Notes under the pieces: model-generated | Databases searched by the model: none | The model's input: only the letters and a program-made list of their open reading frames with translations | Told to the model about the DNA's origin: nothing | Assembly (NCBI GenBank): GCA_017163975.1 | Contig: JAFFSR010000316.1 | Span: forward strand, 2,888,001 to 2,952,000 | Origin: Anastatus disparis | Lineage: Eukaryota; Arthropoda; Insecta; Hymenoptera; Eupelmidae | Direction of reading: 5' to 3' | Length of the DNA: 64,000 nt | Made by a program: the position numbers and the translations under genes | Shown here: positions 21,600 to 34,189 of the stretch, piece after piece | Layout of the letters: each line of letters begins with the position of its first letter | How positions within the stretch are numbered: position 1 is the first letter of the stretch

Positions 21600-23345
21600 A
21601 TGAATGTAAATAGTTATGCTTTATCAAGAAATCCCATAGATACAGTAGAAATAAACGTCGTAACAAGAGCACAAAAAGCTAAAGAAAACGAAAATAATAA
21701 TAAAGCAACACCTTTACCAACAAATGAAATGAAAATACAGAAATTAAATGAAGAACGTACACGTATAAAAAAGAAACGAGGTCGCCCCAAAAAAATAATT
21801 AAAACAATAACAAATCAAGACGTCAAGACTAACGAAAATATTATACAACAAGATACATGTACAAACAAATCGAATACAATAATATATTCGAAAAATTCTA
21901 TAGAACATAGAGAAGATAATATTGTTCATTTAATTACAACAGAAAAAAAGCCATTAGACGAATTAACAGATAGATATCTCGTACAAAATAATATAAAAAT
22001 AAATAACGAATTAAAAGACAATGAAATCGAAACAGTAAATTTTAAAAAAAGAAAAATTTTTATTATGTGCTTAAATATTGAAGAATCGTTTATTTTAGTA
22101 AAAGAAAAATTAATAAATAATCTTAATACATTAAAAAATCTGTTAATTAAAAATAAATGTAATATTTTCAGAATTTCAAAGAATATTAAAATTTTAAACA
22201 TAACTTGGTACAAAATTGAAGAAATTTTATATGATATTTTTAAAGATACAGATATTAAAATTATTATTTGTTTAAACAATACAGAATATGTAAAAATTGA
22301 AAACAGAGAAAAAATTTTTTATTTATATCATTCTTCAAGTATAGGAGGTCATTCTGGAGTTAATAGAACTTGTAATAAAATAAAAAATAAATACTTCTGG
22401 GAAAATTTAAAAACTGATATACAAAACCGAATAAAAAATTGCGAAATATGTCAAAAAAATAAATTAAAAAGAATTAAAACTAAACAACCAATGATCGTAA
22501 CAGATACCCCAGAAAAAACATTCGATAAGATTTCTTTAGATATAGTAGGACCTTTAAACATAACTAAAAATAATAATAAATATACATTAACAATGCAAGA
22601 TCATTTATCGAAATTTGTAATAGCTGTTGCACTCAAAGATCAAACCGCAGAGTCTATAGCTGAAGCATTTATAAAAAAATTCATTTGCATTTTCGGTTCA
22701 CCAAAAATAGTTCTTACCGACAAGGGTGTGAATTTTACAGGCAAATTAATAAAAGCGATTTCAAAAAGATTTAAATTTAAAAAAATCGAGACAACTGCAT
22801 TTCACCCACAATCTAACGGCTCATTAAAAAGGGCTCATCATCCATTATGCGAATATTTGAAAAATTTTGCAGATAAGAAAATCGAATTAGATAATTGGCT
22901 TGAACTTGCACAATTTAACTATAATACGAGTATTCATTCAAGTCATAAATTCACACCACATGAATAAGTTTTCGCCCACCCAGCTAGATTACCATCTAGC
23001 AAACCTTTGAAACAATCAGAAAAATTACCAACTTTTAAAGATTATATAGAAAAATTATTAACAAACATGAAAGATATTGCAAAAATAACTCGGGAAAATT
23101 TAATATCATCAAAAGAAAAATCTAAATTATACTATGACAGATCTATAAATCCTGTAAATTTTAATATTGGCGATGAAGTCTGGTTTATAAAAGAACTAAA
23201 GTCAGAAAAATTAGAGAAATATCATAATTTGGGACCCTTTGAAGTATTAAAAATTCACGAAAATAGCAATATCACTATAAATTATAAGGATGGTCCAAAA
23301 CTAGTTCATGCTAATAAATTAATTTTGCATAAACGTAAAAATTAA
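21600..23345 (+). pseudogene. Pol: integrase with HHCC finger, core and GPF C-terminus
   Basis: Integrase inserts the DNA copy. After an Asn/Lys-rich linker (about residues 1-235) comes an HHCC finger (YHSSSIGGHSG and CEICQKNK). The core follows with FDKISLDIVGPL (first Asp), IVLTDKGVNFTG (second Asp) and HPQSNGSLKRAHH. In that last motif Lys stands where the third catalytic residue (Glu of NGxxER) should be. A single nonsense codon (TAA, 22965-22967) is followed in the same frame by VFAHPARLPS and the C-terminal domain with the GPFEVLKI motif to 23345. The lost Glu and the stop make the protein inactive. Confidence 0.8.
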
Positions 23346-23395
23346 TATTACTTTCTATTTTCAGAACTCTTCATCCTCTATATAAACATAAAAAA

Positions 23396-25200
23396 ATGCT
23401 GTCTATCATATTTATCTTTTTATCTCTTATCAAGAGTAATTATGCAATCATCGATTTCAACTGTGAATCTACAGATCCAATCATTACTACGTACTCTTTA
23501 CTAGATACGGGTGAATGCGATTTTCAACAAGAAAATGTTACTATAAGTAATACAACAATAGAATTACTACAAATTGCAGAATTTAAATCCATAAAAATCA
23601 TGCAGTGTAAAATAGAAATACAGAGAATAGTATTTCACTGTGGAATGTTCAGCCATCTGGGTACTACAGCTCATGCCCTACAAGAATATCTTTGCGAAAT
23701 CAGCCATGAAAAATGCAAATTTATACATGAAACAGGAATATTTAAATATGATAATATTCATACAATAGCGGATTTAAAAATAAATTCAACAAGATCAGTA
23801 GGAATAGATTTCGCTGGTTTAGTTAACGATAAAACATGTCAAGGAGCATCTTACACGGATAATTTTGGTTCCTGGGACCACGTACTCGTCCAAGGCCTCA
23901 TAAGAATAACTCTACTATAAGAATATGCTCAAGTAAGTTTAAAAAACTATAAATTACGATTAAACTGAGGAACCATATGCAAATTTACGGATGAACACTG
24001 CATCGATTCACAAGCAGGCTATACTTTTTGGGAACATTTACCTGCAGAGGAGGGTTTTAAAACAGAATACGAAACCTTATATAGAGGCCCCGCAGGAATA
24101 ATAAATTCAGACAATCAAAATCGTATTTATACTGTAAATTCTATTGAGACAACATTTTCATTATCAGCGTTAAATAATATTAACATTTGTAATAGGATAT
24201 TAACAAAAACCAAATATCCTAAATTATTTATTTTAGACCTTTCATATAATAAATAATTATTTGACAATAATGAAATGAGGAAAGAAGTAACGAACTTAGA
24301 TATATTTACTTACGTGAATTCTAAATTTGTATGTATCGAAAAACATTTTAGGGCTGATCTTAAAAATTTGTATTTTAATATCTTAAAAGAAAAATTCGAA
24401 ATTGAGAAAAAAATTATACGCGAATCTCTATCCCTTGCATCCATAGCTGCCGATGGATTTGCCTATAATATCATGCAAAAACCTGGGTATATAGCTAAAC
24501 TTGCTGGAGAAGTAGTACATGTAATAAAATGTACACCAGTAGAAGTACAATTGAAACACACAAACAAGTGTTATATTCAACTTCCTGTAACAACAAAAAA
24601 TGAGACATAGTTTTTAACACCGAAAACACATATTTTATTGAAATCAGGTTCTGAAATAAATTGTAATTCAATCATTCCGCAATATTATAAAATTGGAGAA
24701 GATTGGATAAATCTTTTACCAAAACCAAGGACAACAAAAAATATTGTAAAAATTTTAAAACCAAATACTCAAACTTCATGGATGCCTGAAAAAATAACAT
24801 CACTGGCAACGAGTGGCATCTATTCTCAAGAAGACTTACAGGAACTACAACAACATATAATGTTCCCTTTCGAAAAAGCAGCTCTATTAAATGCTATAGC
24901 GAGAGGAATTCAGGGTGAAGAAAATTCAAGAGGAGATTTATTAAGTAATTTACTAACAGAAAATACTTTATCAAATATAGCAGAAAACACCTGGAAAAAT
25001 CCATAAATAAACTTACAACATTTGGGTCAATAAGTTCAGCTATAATAATGATTTTAATCATTCTTCATATAATTAAATTAATTATGGATACTATTATAAG
25101 GGGATATACTCTTCATACAGTATATGGCTGGTCCATACATTTATTAGGAACCATTTTTAGCTCCATTACGCATTTAATAATTATATTAAATAATAATTAA
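23396..25200 (+). pseudogene. Envelope-like glycoprotein, four in-frame stops and a frameshift
   Basis: An ORF3/env position 51 bp after integrase. It begins with a hydrophobic signal-peptide-like N-terminus (MLSIIFIFLSLIKSNYA), followed by a Cys-rich ectodomain with several N-glycosylation sequons. One frame runs from 23396 to 25006 and is broken by stops at 23918, 23966, 24254 and 24608. The C-terminal membrane-spanning segment (IIMILIILHIIKLI) and a second hydrophobic stretch lie in another frame to about 25200. No furin-type site of the classic errantivirus F-like envelope was seen. The early DFNC / TTYSLLDTGEC pattern reminds me of glycoproteins acquired from chuvirus-like viruses, but this is from memory and unverified. 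The copy is defective. Confidence 0.55.
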
Positions 25201-25440
25201 ATAAAAAAAATACCAAGATATGAAGTAGAATTAAAAGAAGTGAAAATAGTGAAACCAGTCATATCAGAACCCATGTTTTACAATCTTCTTTGCGTCGACC
25301 ACCGCCCCCACCTTTACCAAATAAATCACCCTACATAACACTACCTCTCATAAGTACATCTACTCCTTCTAAACCAGCATCTCAAGAACAGAAAGAAATT
25401 CGTCTATTCAATCTTAGTCGTAATTAGTTTAAAAAAAAAA
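25201..25440 (+). other. Env tail remnant and A-rich run
   Basis: A Pro/Lys-rich, poorly preserved coding stretch ends near 25428, followed by thirteen A residues. The A-run could be a decayed polypurine tract. No LTR copy was recognised after it. Confidence 0.35.
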
Positions 25441-25774
25441 AAAGAATATATATAATAATAAATTTCACAATTTGAAAAATATAAAATCAGCCTATAAATG
25501 TCGTTCTATTAAATAAGCACTATCATATATATAATTAAATACATATAAATATAGCCGATAAAAATTATTTTTTAGTTATAAAAACAATTAGTAAAACTTT
25601 TTAATTGTGATTTGAAATAAATTACATATACATAATATTCAAATATACTAAAAATTATGCATATTTCATTGTTTTGTTTTACATAAAATGAATGACACTA
25701 TGCGTGTGTGTCATTCACCTAAACATGTCGATATCAATTGACATCGTAAGCATATTTAATCTAACAATAAAAAA
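25441..25774. other. AT-rich spacer
   Basis: I see no gene or clear repeat between the Gypsy remnant and the first family X copy. Confidence 0.4.
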
Positions 25775-26014
25775 AAAACGCTGCCAAGTGCTTTGGCGCA
25801 ATGCTTTCTCATAGAGCTCTTTGAGTTAGGGTAATTTGATTTTATTTTTTTAAATGTGATTTGAAATACAATTTCTATTCAAGAAAAATTAGTGAATGTG
25901 AGAGAGTGATTAGGAAATAGGAAGAGAGACGCAAGGATGTATGAATATATTTTAAAAATGAGGATCAATCTGAAATAGAAGGACAGAGAGGAAGTAAAGA
26001 AGTAAGAAAAGAGC
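25775..26014 (+). mobile_element. Family X copy 1, 5' part (continues at 37249)
   Basis: It starts AACGCTGCCAAGTGCTTTGG and carries the subterminal word GCTTTCTCATAGAG (25803-25816). The copy is cut at 26014 by the hAT-like element and resumes at 37249 with family X internal sequence, ending near 37740. It matches the starts at 37741 and 55253. Confidence 0.65.
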
Positions 26015-26089
26015 AGGGTTGCGAAAAAAGTAATTAAAAATTATTTGAACCACGAATCATTTTTGAATTTGTAATTAAAGTTTTATTTA

Positions 26090-26580
26090 ATTAACAATTC
26101 CTTTTAAATTAATAATTAAAAATATTTTAATTAACAAATCAAAATCTAATCGTGAATTGAAAAGGCTTTAATTAAAAAATCAAAAGGAATTCTCAATTAA
26201 ATAAATTTCAATTAAGAAATCAAAATGAAATCGTGAATTGAAAGGGCTTTAATTACAAAATCAAAAGGAATTCTTAATTAAATAAATTTCAATTAAGAAA
26301 TCAAAATTTAATCGTGAATTGAAAGGGCTTTAATTCCAAAATCAAAAGGAATCCTTAATTAAATAAATTTCAATTAAGAAATCAAAATGTAATCGTGAAT
26401 TGAAAGGGCTTTAATTCCAAAATCAAAAGGAATTCTTAATTAAATAAATTTCAATTAAGAAATCAAAATTTAATCGTGAATTGAAAGGGCTTTAATTCCA
26501 AAATCAAAAGGAATCCTTAATTAAATAAATTTCAATTAAGAAATCAAAATGTAATCGTGAATTGAAAGAGCGTCAGTTAT
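26090..26580 (+). repeat. 81-bp AT-rich tandem repeat, left arm
   Basis: About six units containing AATTTCAATTAAGAAATC and GTGAATTGAAAGGGC recur at exactly 81-bp spacing (for example 26203, 26284 and 26365). The same array is inverted at 36720-37200. Confidence 0.85.
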
Positions 26581-26639
26581 GATTATGATTTGTGAATTCG
26601 AGGGCTTTAATTAAAAATTCCACAATTCCTTTTTAATTA

Positions 26640-27593
26640 AACGTACTAAGGAATTTGTATCATATATACGTATATAGAAAAACATATGTGGACGCGCACA
26701 TACATACGCACCTAGGCTCATATATATGCAACATTTCATGTCGACCCACACGCACACATACGAACAAGTTGATATATATATATATATATATATATTCATG
26801 GTCCGTTTCATGTCAATTTGCACCCGTTGACCCGTATATATTTTGGTTTATATATATGTATATATATATACATACATACATACATGGGATATTTCATGTC
26901 GGTTAGCACGTACTCATAAGTACAGGTTTTCTTTATATGTGGTACATTTCATGACAACACGCACACAACCATTCGTGTACCCTTAGATTTACATATATGG
27001 GACATTTCATGTCGATTCGCATGCATGCACACGCACGTTAATAAACATAGGATTTTTCACGTCAATTCGAAAGCACACACACAGGTTTATATATATGGGA
27101 CATTTCATGTCTATTCGCATGCATGCACACAGACTTTAATAAACATGGGATTTTTTACGTCAATTGGAACGCACGCACTTACAGGTTTAGATATATGGGA
27201 CATTTCATGCCAATGCGCACGCACACTCACACACACACACAGGATTATATATGGGACATTTCATGTCAACTCGTACATACTCATAATGACAGGCTTTTTT
27301 ATATATGTGAGACATTTTATGACAACACGCACACAACCATCCTAGTAACCTTAGGTTTATATATATATATGGGACATTTCATGTCGATTCGCATGCATGC
27401 ACACGCACGTTAATATATATAGGATTTTTCACGTCAATTCGAACGCACACACACACAGGTTTACATATATATGGGACATTTCATGTCAATTCGCATGCAT
27501 GCACACAAACTTTAATAAATATTGGATTTTTCACGTCAATTGGAACGTACGCACATACAGGTATATATATATGAGATATTTCATGTCGTTTAC

Positions 27594-27653
<60 letters not shown>

Positions 27654-28492
27654 GACAGTACATGTCGTTGCGCATGCATGCACACACACGTTAATATACA
27701 TGGGATTTTTAATGTCAATTCAAACGCATACAAACACACAGGTTTATATATATATTGGACATTTCATGTCGATTCGCATGCATGCACACGTACGTTAATA
27801 TACATGGGATTTTCCATGTCAATTCGAACGCACGCACACACACACAGGTTTATACATATCGTACATTTCATATCGATTTGCATGCATGCACACGTTAATA
27901 TACATAGGATTTTTCACGTCAATTATTACCCACGCCTATACAGGTTTATATATATGGGACATTTCATGACAACTCTAACACACCTATCCAAGCGCCCTTA
28001 GGTTCACATATATGGGACGTATCATGTCAACACGCACGCACCGGTTTTCATATATTTGACATATCTTGTCAACTCGAACACGCAAACACATCTAAACATG
28101 TATTTGAAATTTGTATTTATATATATGGGACCGTTTCTGTCAATTCGCATGTACGCACACACATGGGCTTATGAATATATATATATATATATATACACAT
28201 ATATATGTGTGTATATCTATGTACACATATACATGGGATATTTAATGTTAATTCACACGCGCGCACATACACACAGGTTTATATACACGGGACGTTTCAT
28301 GTCAATTTACATGCATGACACACGTACTTGAGTTTGTATATATTTTTCTTTATATTTATATATATATATATGGGGCTGTTCCTGTCAAGGCACATGCACG
28401 CACACACATGGGCTTATGAATATATGTATATACATATACATGGGATATTTTATGTCAATTCACATGCGCACACACACACACACACACACAGG

Positions 28493-28555
<63 letters not shown>

Positions 28556-28560
28556 TGCCA
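26640..28560 (+). repeat. GGGACATTTCATGTC minisatellite, left arm
   Basis: Units of about 100 bp contain ATATGGGACATTTCATGTC, TTCGCATGCATGCACAC and an ACACACAGGTTTATATAT joint. They are interspersed with TA tracts (27590-27650 and 28496-28552). The apparent ORFs are repeat readings. The array is mirrored at about 35140-36700. Confidence 0.85.
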
Positions 28561-28599
28561 CCAGATTTTTTTTAAACAAGTGAGCAGTTTTTAATCAGT

Positions 28600-30618
28600 T
28601 ACACAAACAGGTTATTTTTTCTATGTTACTTAAAATAAAAAAAATTCTAATTTAGGAAAAATTGCTAATATTAATACTGATAAAAATCTTAAAGATTTTT
28701 AAGGAATAGTTTTACTTTTTGATGGATAATTTGATTATATGATTTTATTTTCAAAAAAGTTTTTCCCATAATAGTTATCTGTAATAAAAAAATTCTTTTA
28801 CAATGTTAATTACTTTTTCCTGACATTCGTTTTGAAAGTTTATGCTTAGCAATTTTAAAATTTGGTTGTGACACTGATGATGCTGCTATAAATTATTTTG
28901 GATGTGTTATAATTAGTGTGCTGCCTTAATTTTCAACTGAAGGATTATAAATTAAGGATATTTTGGATTGAATTGCGGGAATAAAATAAATGATTAAAGA
29001 ATTACAATCAACAAATCAATAAATTCAATTATTAATAGTTAAAAAAAAATGTTACCATGTCAGTGAGTTTTTTCAACAGGGTTATACATAAATTAAATTA
29101 ATTAAAATTAATATTTTCAATCAATCATATACCTATTTTTTTATTGAAAAGATATATTTTTACAAAATATGTAACAGTAAAAGAGTAGTTCACAGAAAAA
29201 ATTGTACTTCGTTAAAAAATTTTATAAATTATAAAAACACAAGTTTTTTAAACTTCATAAAATAATGAATAGCGTACTGTACATATTGTTTTTGTAGCAA
29301 AAATTCTACATGTAAAAAATGTAATAAGATTAAAATACAAATAACGATTAATTAAACGTATTTATAAATTATAACATAAATTTAGCTAATGAAATAAAAT
29401 TTTAGGAAATCCTATTCTAATCTCTGCTGCACTGTAACAATAGTCTCATTCTAATATGAAAAATTGAAAAAAATTATAAAACTTATTCTTTTTTATAACT
29501 TTGGCATGAAAATTGCATGAAATAAGCGACAAAATGTTTTTTATTTGAAAAATAGACTTTTCAAATTTTTGGAAATTATATCATACAAATTTTCCTGGAC
29601 ATTTTCCGACTTCACCCCCTTTAAATTAATGTTTAGTGACAAAATATATAAAAAAAATTTTTGGAACCGTGGACTTTAATGTCACTATAGCAATCTCCCC
29701 TATTTTCCGACCTGACTTTTTCATGTGAGCACCGTTGCGCGGTACTTTCTGAATAAGCGGTTCAATTATTCGTGAAAAATTAAAGGAAGACCGCAACCAG
29801 CCTAAACCATTCTTTTTTTATCAACAGTTGGTGGATTAAAGAATAATTTTAGCTAATTAAATGTAAAAATTCTTAATTATATTGGTCACCAATGATTAGT
29901 GTAATAAAATAAAAAAAATCATTAAAAATGGCAAAATGAGTTTTTTTTATATTTATGATGTTTTTACAGAGAAATGGTGCAATGTACGGCAAAATTGATA
30001 AGAATATTTTCGACTTAATATTTGATGAAAAACACGAAAAATTATGTTTTTCTGCGAAGGATTAACAACTAGAAAATTTACTTTAGAGATTGCCCTAACT
30101 ATTTTCCAGCTATCCACCCTCGAAATTCGTGTTCAAGGCACCAGAATACATAGAAAAAACTTTGGTAGAGCCGTGGATCTCCATCGGCTACGGAAACTCT
30201 CCTAGCTACCTATATTAGTTATAAATGTCCTTCGTATTCAGGTGAAATACCCCGGTGAACATGTACATTAAGGTTTGGAAAGATTCTGATGTAAAAGAAC
30301 CTTTCTAATTTTTTGCGGTTTTTGGTACCAGTCCATAATACAACTTTGTGAACTCTTATGAAAAAAATTGTCATGATTTTCGTTGATACCTTCTGAACTT
30401 TTTTGATTCATTAAGTTTTACTAAGGAATAGTAACCTTAATTTTATCGTATTCACAATTAATGAACAATTAAGATCGCTTTAGAATTGAACAGCACTGTA
30501 AAGTTTTCAGGAGAATCCTTCTAGATTGTATTTTAAAAAATTCTTCAGAAATATTTTTCACGTTTTATCATCGTATGAATATATTTATTAAATTATTAGT
30601 AAATAAATAATTATAAAT
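28600..30618. other. AT-rich interior without recognised genes
   Basis: About 2 kb with no ORF of interest, no RNA gene and no strong repeat. It lies inside the hAT-like element. Confidence 0.45.
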
Positions 30619-30632
30619 CTATGAGATCATTT

Positions 30633-30836
30633 TTTTTTTTTTTTTTTTAACGTCGCTATATTTATGCTATGCTATTATTGCTATGCTAATCAGCGACGGA
30701 GCTCGTAATTGTGTTTGTGAACAAAGCACATGTAACGTACAGTGGTGCTTGTATCAATCGGCCGAGAGCGGGATTCGATCTCGGAACCTCGAGATTACGA
30801 ATCCAACGCTCTACCGAATGAGCCACAGACAGACTC
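30633..30836 (-). mobile_element. tRNA-derived SINE with 14-bp target duplication
   Basis: On the minus strand the element begins with a tRNA-like head. Box A-like TGGCTCATTCGG is at 30825-30814 and box B-like AGATCGAATCC is near 30780-30770. A tRNA-unrelated body follows, then a tail of about 18 A (plus-strand T run, 30631-30648). CTATGAGATCATTT is repeated exactly at 30619-30632 and 30837-30850, the target duplication expected of LINE-mediated insertion. The head cannot fold into a proper tRNA (anticodon and T stems mismatch), so it is a SINE and not a tRNA gene. Confidence 0.85.
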
Positions 30837-30981
30837 CTATGAGATCATTTAAGAATACGGATGAATCTTTATATTTTCTGTATATTGATTGAAAGGTTAA
30901 TGAAACTTCACGAACTCTGTGGAAGTAAATCGAGATGAATTATTACAATCTTGTAAAGAGTTTAATAGCTATTAAAGATCC

Positions 30982-31367
30982 TTAAGAGGAGGTCGAGTAT
31001 ATATGTCCTATTGTAATCAAAAAATTGATTTTTTTACAAAAACTAATAATTTTAGCAAAAAATAAAGAAAGCCCCATCTTGTATCATAAAAGCAATATTT
31101 TCTTTGATTAGGAAAAAATTTTTTTATCGATTCCTTTTGAAAAAAACCTTGAAAAACATAAAATATCGAGGTTTGGATGGACAATTCAGTTTTTCAAAGT
31201 TTTCTTTGAAACGAAGCGATAAAAATAATTTTTTCTCATAAGAGAAAATATTGCTTTTTAGTATACGAGATGGGGCTTTCTTCTTATTTTTTGCTACAAT
31301 CATAAGGTTTTGCAGAAAATTGAATTTTTTTATTATGAAAGGATAGAGATGTACGACCTGCTATTAA
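30982..31367. mobile_element. TTAA-flanked palindromic MITE, family C
   Basis: TTAA at 30982-30985 and 31364-31367 brackets an imperfect palindrome starting GAGGAGGTCG and ending CGACCTGCTA. The arms share AGAAAGCCCCATCT and AAGCAATATTTTCT and pair around about 31170. The tip resembles families A and B. Confidence 0.7.
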
Positions 31368-31698
31368 TAAAATACCGTGAAAATTATTTATGATTCTCAG
31401 TAACGATCTTGAAGTTATAAAAAAATATACATATTATTAAATTTTTTTAACTCTTGAAATAGTTAAGCATACCATGGAATTGTTTGATAGTGGAAATAAA
31501 GCCATTTTACACGACTAAGCTATAAATTTTTTTTGTGAATAAATACAATAAATCGCACTAATTTATTAATACTAGGCAATTTTTCAGTTTATTAATAAGT
31601 TAATTTAATTAATACTATGATATGCCCTTCAAAAATCACTGATCAATATATTAGAAATTCATAAAGAATCTGAAGAAGTCATAATCATATTTTTTGAT

Positions 31699-32083
31699 AT
31701 ATGGGGATATCCACAAAACTTTTAATTGTCTAGTAACAGGTCATATTACAGCTGTTACTGGGTTACCGCATGATGCACATTGTTTAAACTAGGTTCAAAT
31801 CTTTTGTGCTATCCTGTAACTCTATTTCCGATGTATTTTGTAAATGTTTAACAAACGGCGCAGTAGATATTTCTATGAAACATTCATTTTTCCACATAAA
31901 AAATTACCGTAATTTATCTTATGTGTAAATTTACTTTTTATAGAATTATCTGCTGCGCCGTTTGTGGCACATTTACAAAATACATCAGAAATAGAGTTAC
32001 AGGATAGCACAAAAGATTATAACCTAGTTTAAATAATGACCTGTTACTAGAGAATTTAAAGTTGGATGGATATCCCCATATAA
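31699..32083. mobile_element. Palindromic MITE with TATGGGGATATCC ends
   Basis: The ends TATATGGGGATATCCA and TGGATATCCCCATATA are inverted. The arms share CTAGTAACAGGTCAT, GCTATCCTGTAACTCTATTT and CAAACGGCGCAG. The left arm has a ~40-bp extra segment near 31745. TA or TATA may be the target duplication. Confidence 0.7.
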
Positions 32084-32213
32084 TACCATAGTGGTACACA
32101 TGAAATTGGAAAGGTTCTAAAAATATATAAATTACAATAACTTTTCAGATGAGGATATATTATTCAGATTAATATTATTTTTAAAATTAGATAACATTAT
32201 TTTTATTTTTAAG

Positions 32214-32530
32214 AGCATGACGAAGCTTCCAGTCTTCTAATAATATTTCCAATCCCAAGTTATGAATAAACAATGCGTTCAATAACATTTTTTTGCGACA
32301 AAGAAAAAATTTGTAAGATTCAACTCGAGTACGGACAACTCAAGAAACCCACGAAAATACTACATAAAAAGTAATAATACAAACTTTCAATGTAACGTAT
32401 TTTAAGATTAGGTTTGTCGAGCTTGATATAATTTTCAATCCAAGTTCATAAAAATTTACAAGTTTAAATGATTTTTATTTTAACAAAAATTATTGTATTA
32501 ACATAGCTTTAGTGCGGACAAGTCATTATA
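32214..32530 (-). repeat. Dispersed repeat, inverted copy of 43900-44225
   Basis: Both copies share TTGTCCGCACTAAAGC-, GTCGAGCTTGATAT- and CATGACGAAGC-type landmarks in opposite orientation. Coding potential is not evident. The class is not identified. Confidence 0.55.
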
Positions 32531-33900
32531 TTTGTTTTTCTCATCCGTGCTGAGTAAGCGGCCTATAGCGCATGCATTTTCGGGGTAGTAAGTAGCTAAT
32601 AGCGCGCGCTGCGTGTGTTGTTTTTTGAGGGCGTGTGTTTCACAGCTATGCATAATATTATTTTGTATTAAATCACGTAAATACGTTACATTCTGTAAAA
32701 TAATGTCACGCAAAAGCGTTAATTAATGTAAAATCGCAAAGGTTTATACAAGCGCAGCGCCCTCATACTGTATCTCATCGACCATATGATGAATTTTACA
32801 CTCTATCTCGCTTTAACCTCTGACAAAGTGAATCGTATCATCTATTCTTGTATTATTTTTACATTAACGAAATCGTAATTATTCCGTATAAACGTGAAAT
32901 TGGTAAACTAAAAGTATGTAATTTAATTACAAATAATAGTACCAAAAAGTATTGAAATATACTATTGCGAGTCAGTCGTACGGCAGATATGAGAGAGAGA
33001 GAGTCTCGGGCAATGGCGCTATTCGCTACGCTCGTGCGCCAACTTGCCCTCGTGCGCAATAGTCAACTAAACCTTACTCGTTACACAATATACTATTAAT
33101 TTACGAATTTAAAATGATATTAATGAAATAAAAAAAGCAAAACTTGATTGCTGTAGCTCCAACATCAGATAAATATTACGGAAAGAAACATAATGAATCA
33201 CCCAAATTCACAATTTTATAAATTACAACTGAATCACTGGAAAAATAGTTGCATACAATAGACTTTTCCAAATTTTATGAGTAACGGCTTATAATTGAAA
33301 TTTCAATGTCGGAACGATTCGGAAAACTTGAAACATTTATCAATTTTCATTTCATAATAGTTCTTAAACATTCTTTAAAGACCGGAAAAATATTTGTTCC
33401 GATTCTTTTAGAAATTTTCGGGTCATTTTAACGAGGATATAACTGATGATGATGTAACAAAATTCAACTGCAATAATCACAAATTTTCCAATCGAAAACG
33501 TTTCCATAAATAATTTCCATAACTTTATAATTTCCGCGAAAATAATCATAATCTTCATAATTCTGCAAAAATGACGATTTATATTGACTTTTTCATAAAT
33601 TTAAGTAACTTATAGAAATTTTCTCAAATTCAATTTACTTGTTTTTGTCATAAAAAACGAAAGATAATTAGTCTCAAAGCAGACTTAACGTAGGTAAATA
33701 TTATTTTTTTATATACGCTTTTCTTATATTCGCCTTCATGTCTGTTTGCATGTTTGTCTGTCTGTAATCAAATCTTGCGCGCTCGATTTCAGGCACTTTT
33801 TGACAGATATAAATTCTGACAATTGGCATAGACTTTGGTCTTGGATGACAATACAATAATCAGTTGTCATTTTGGTACCTGGACATCCAGGTCGATGATA
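32531..33900. other. Spacer with a small GC-rich island
   Basis: Mostly AT-rich and featureless. A GC-richer stretch at about 32960-33095 contains GAGAGAGAGAG and GCTACGCTCGTGCGCC, and resembles the ends of the insertion at 44545-45366. No gene was found. Confidence 0.4.
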
Positions 33901-33914
33901 ATGGGTGTGAAAAG

Positions 33915-34165
33915 TCATCTCTGAGGAAGTATAAATGGGGAGGCTTTCTTTGGGTCAAGGCGAGTTTCTCGGGGGTTTTCAGGGTTGCTAAAACGGAATT
34001 TGAGATCAAACAATTGCCACAAAGTGATGCACGTTGTCCAGAATACGCATGGACGTCGTCTCCGAGGAAGTACAAGTGGGGAGGCTTTCTCTGGGTCGAG
34101 GTGGGTTCCCCGGGGATTTCGGGGCTGCTAAAACCTAATTCAAGGTTTGAAAGTGAATCTATAAT
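33915..34165 (+). repeat. Two tandem ~140-bp units
   Basis: GAGGAAGTA-AA-TGGGGAGGCTT and the following GGGTC-AGG segment occur at about 33921 and again at about 34061, with roughly 80 percent identity. The units are GC-richer than the surroundings. The ORFs on both strands read through the duplication and are not convincing. Confidence 0.6.
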
Positions 34166-34189
34166 GCATAATAATGATTTAGGATGAAG

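Larger units (their letters stand above)
13535..25435 (+). mobile_element. Env-carrying Ty3/Gypsy-type LTR retroelement, degenerate
   Basis: The order of domains on the plus strand is leader, Gag, protease, RT, RNase H, integrase (HHCC, core, GPF-containing C-terminus) and envelope-like protein. This is the order of Ty3/Gypsy elements with env. Every ORF carries stops or frameshifts, and the RT is interrupted at 18756 by a 2.2-kb LINE fragment. LTRs were not identified: the 5' boundary is guessed from a hairpin and primer-site-like motif, and the 3' boundary from the end of env-related coding and an A-rich run near 25430. Confidence 0.8.

Noticed and set aside
25441..25774. 3' LTR of the Gypsy element
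   Set aside because: I looked for any copy of the 12.9-13.6-kb sequence after env and saw none, so no LTR is annotated.
26611..28594. Many ORFs of 80-160 codons rich in Tyr, Ile and His
   Set aside because: They are readings of the minisatellite and TA tracts; the same holds for 35058-36699.
30740..30836. Minus-strand tRNA gene
   Set aside because: A- and B-box-like motifs are present, but the anticodon and T stems do not pair, and the segment is the head of a SINE with A-tail and target duplication.
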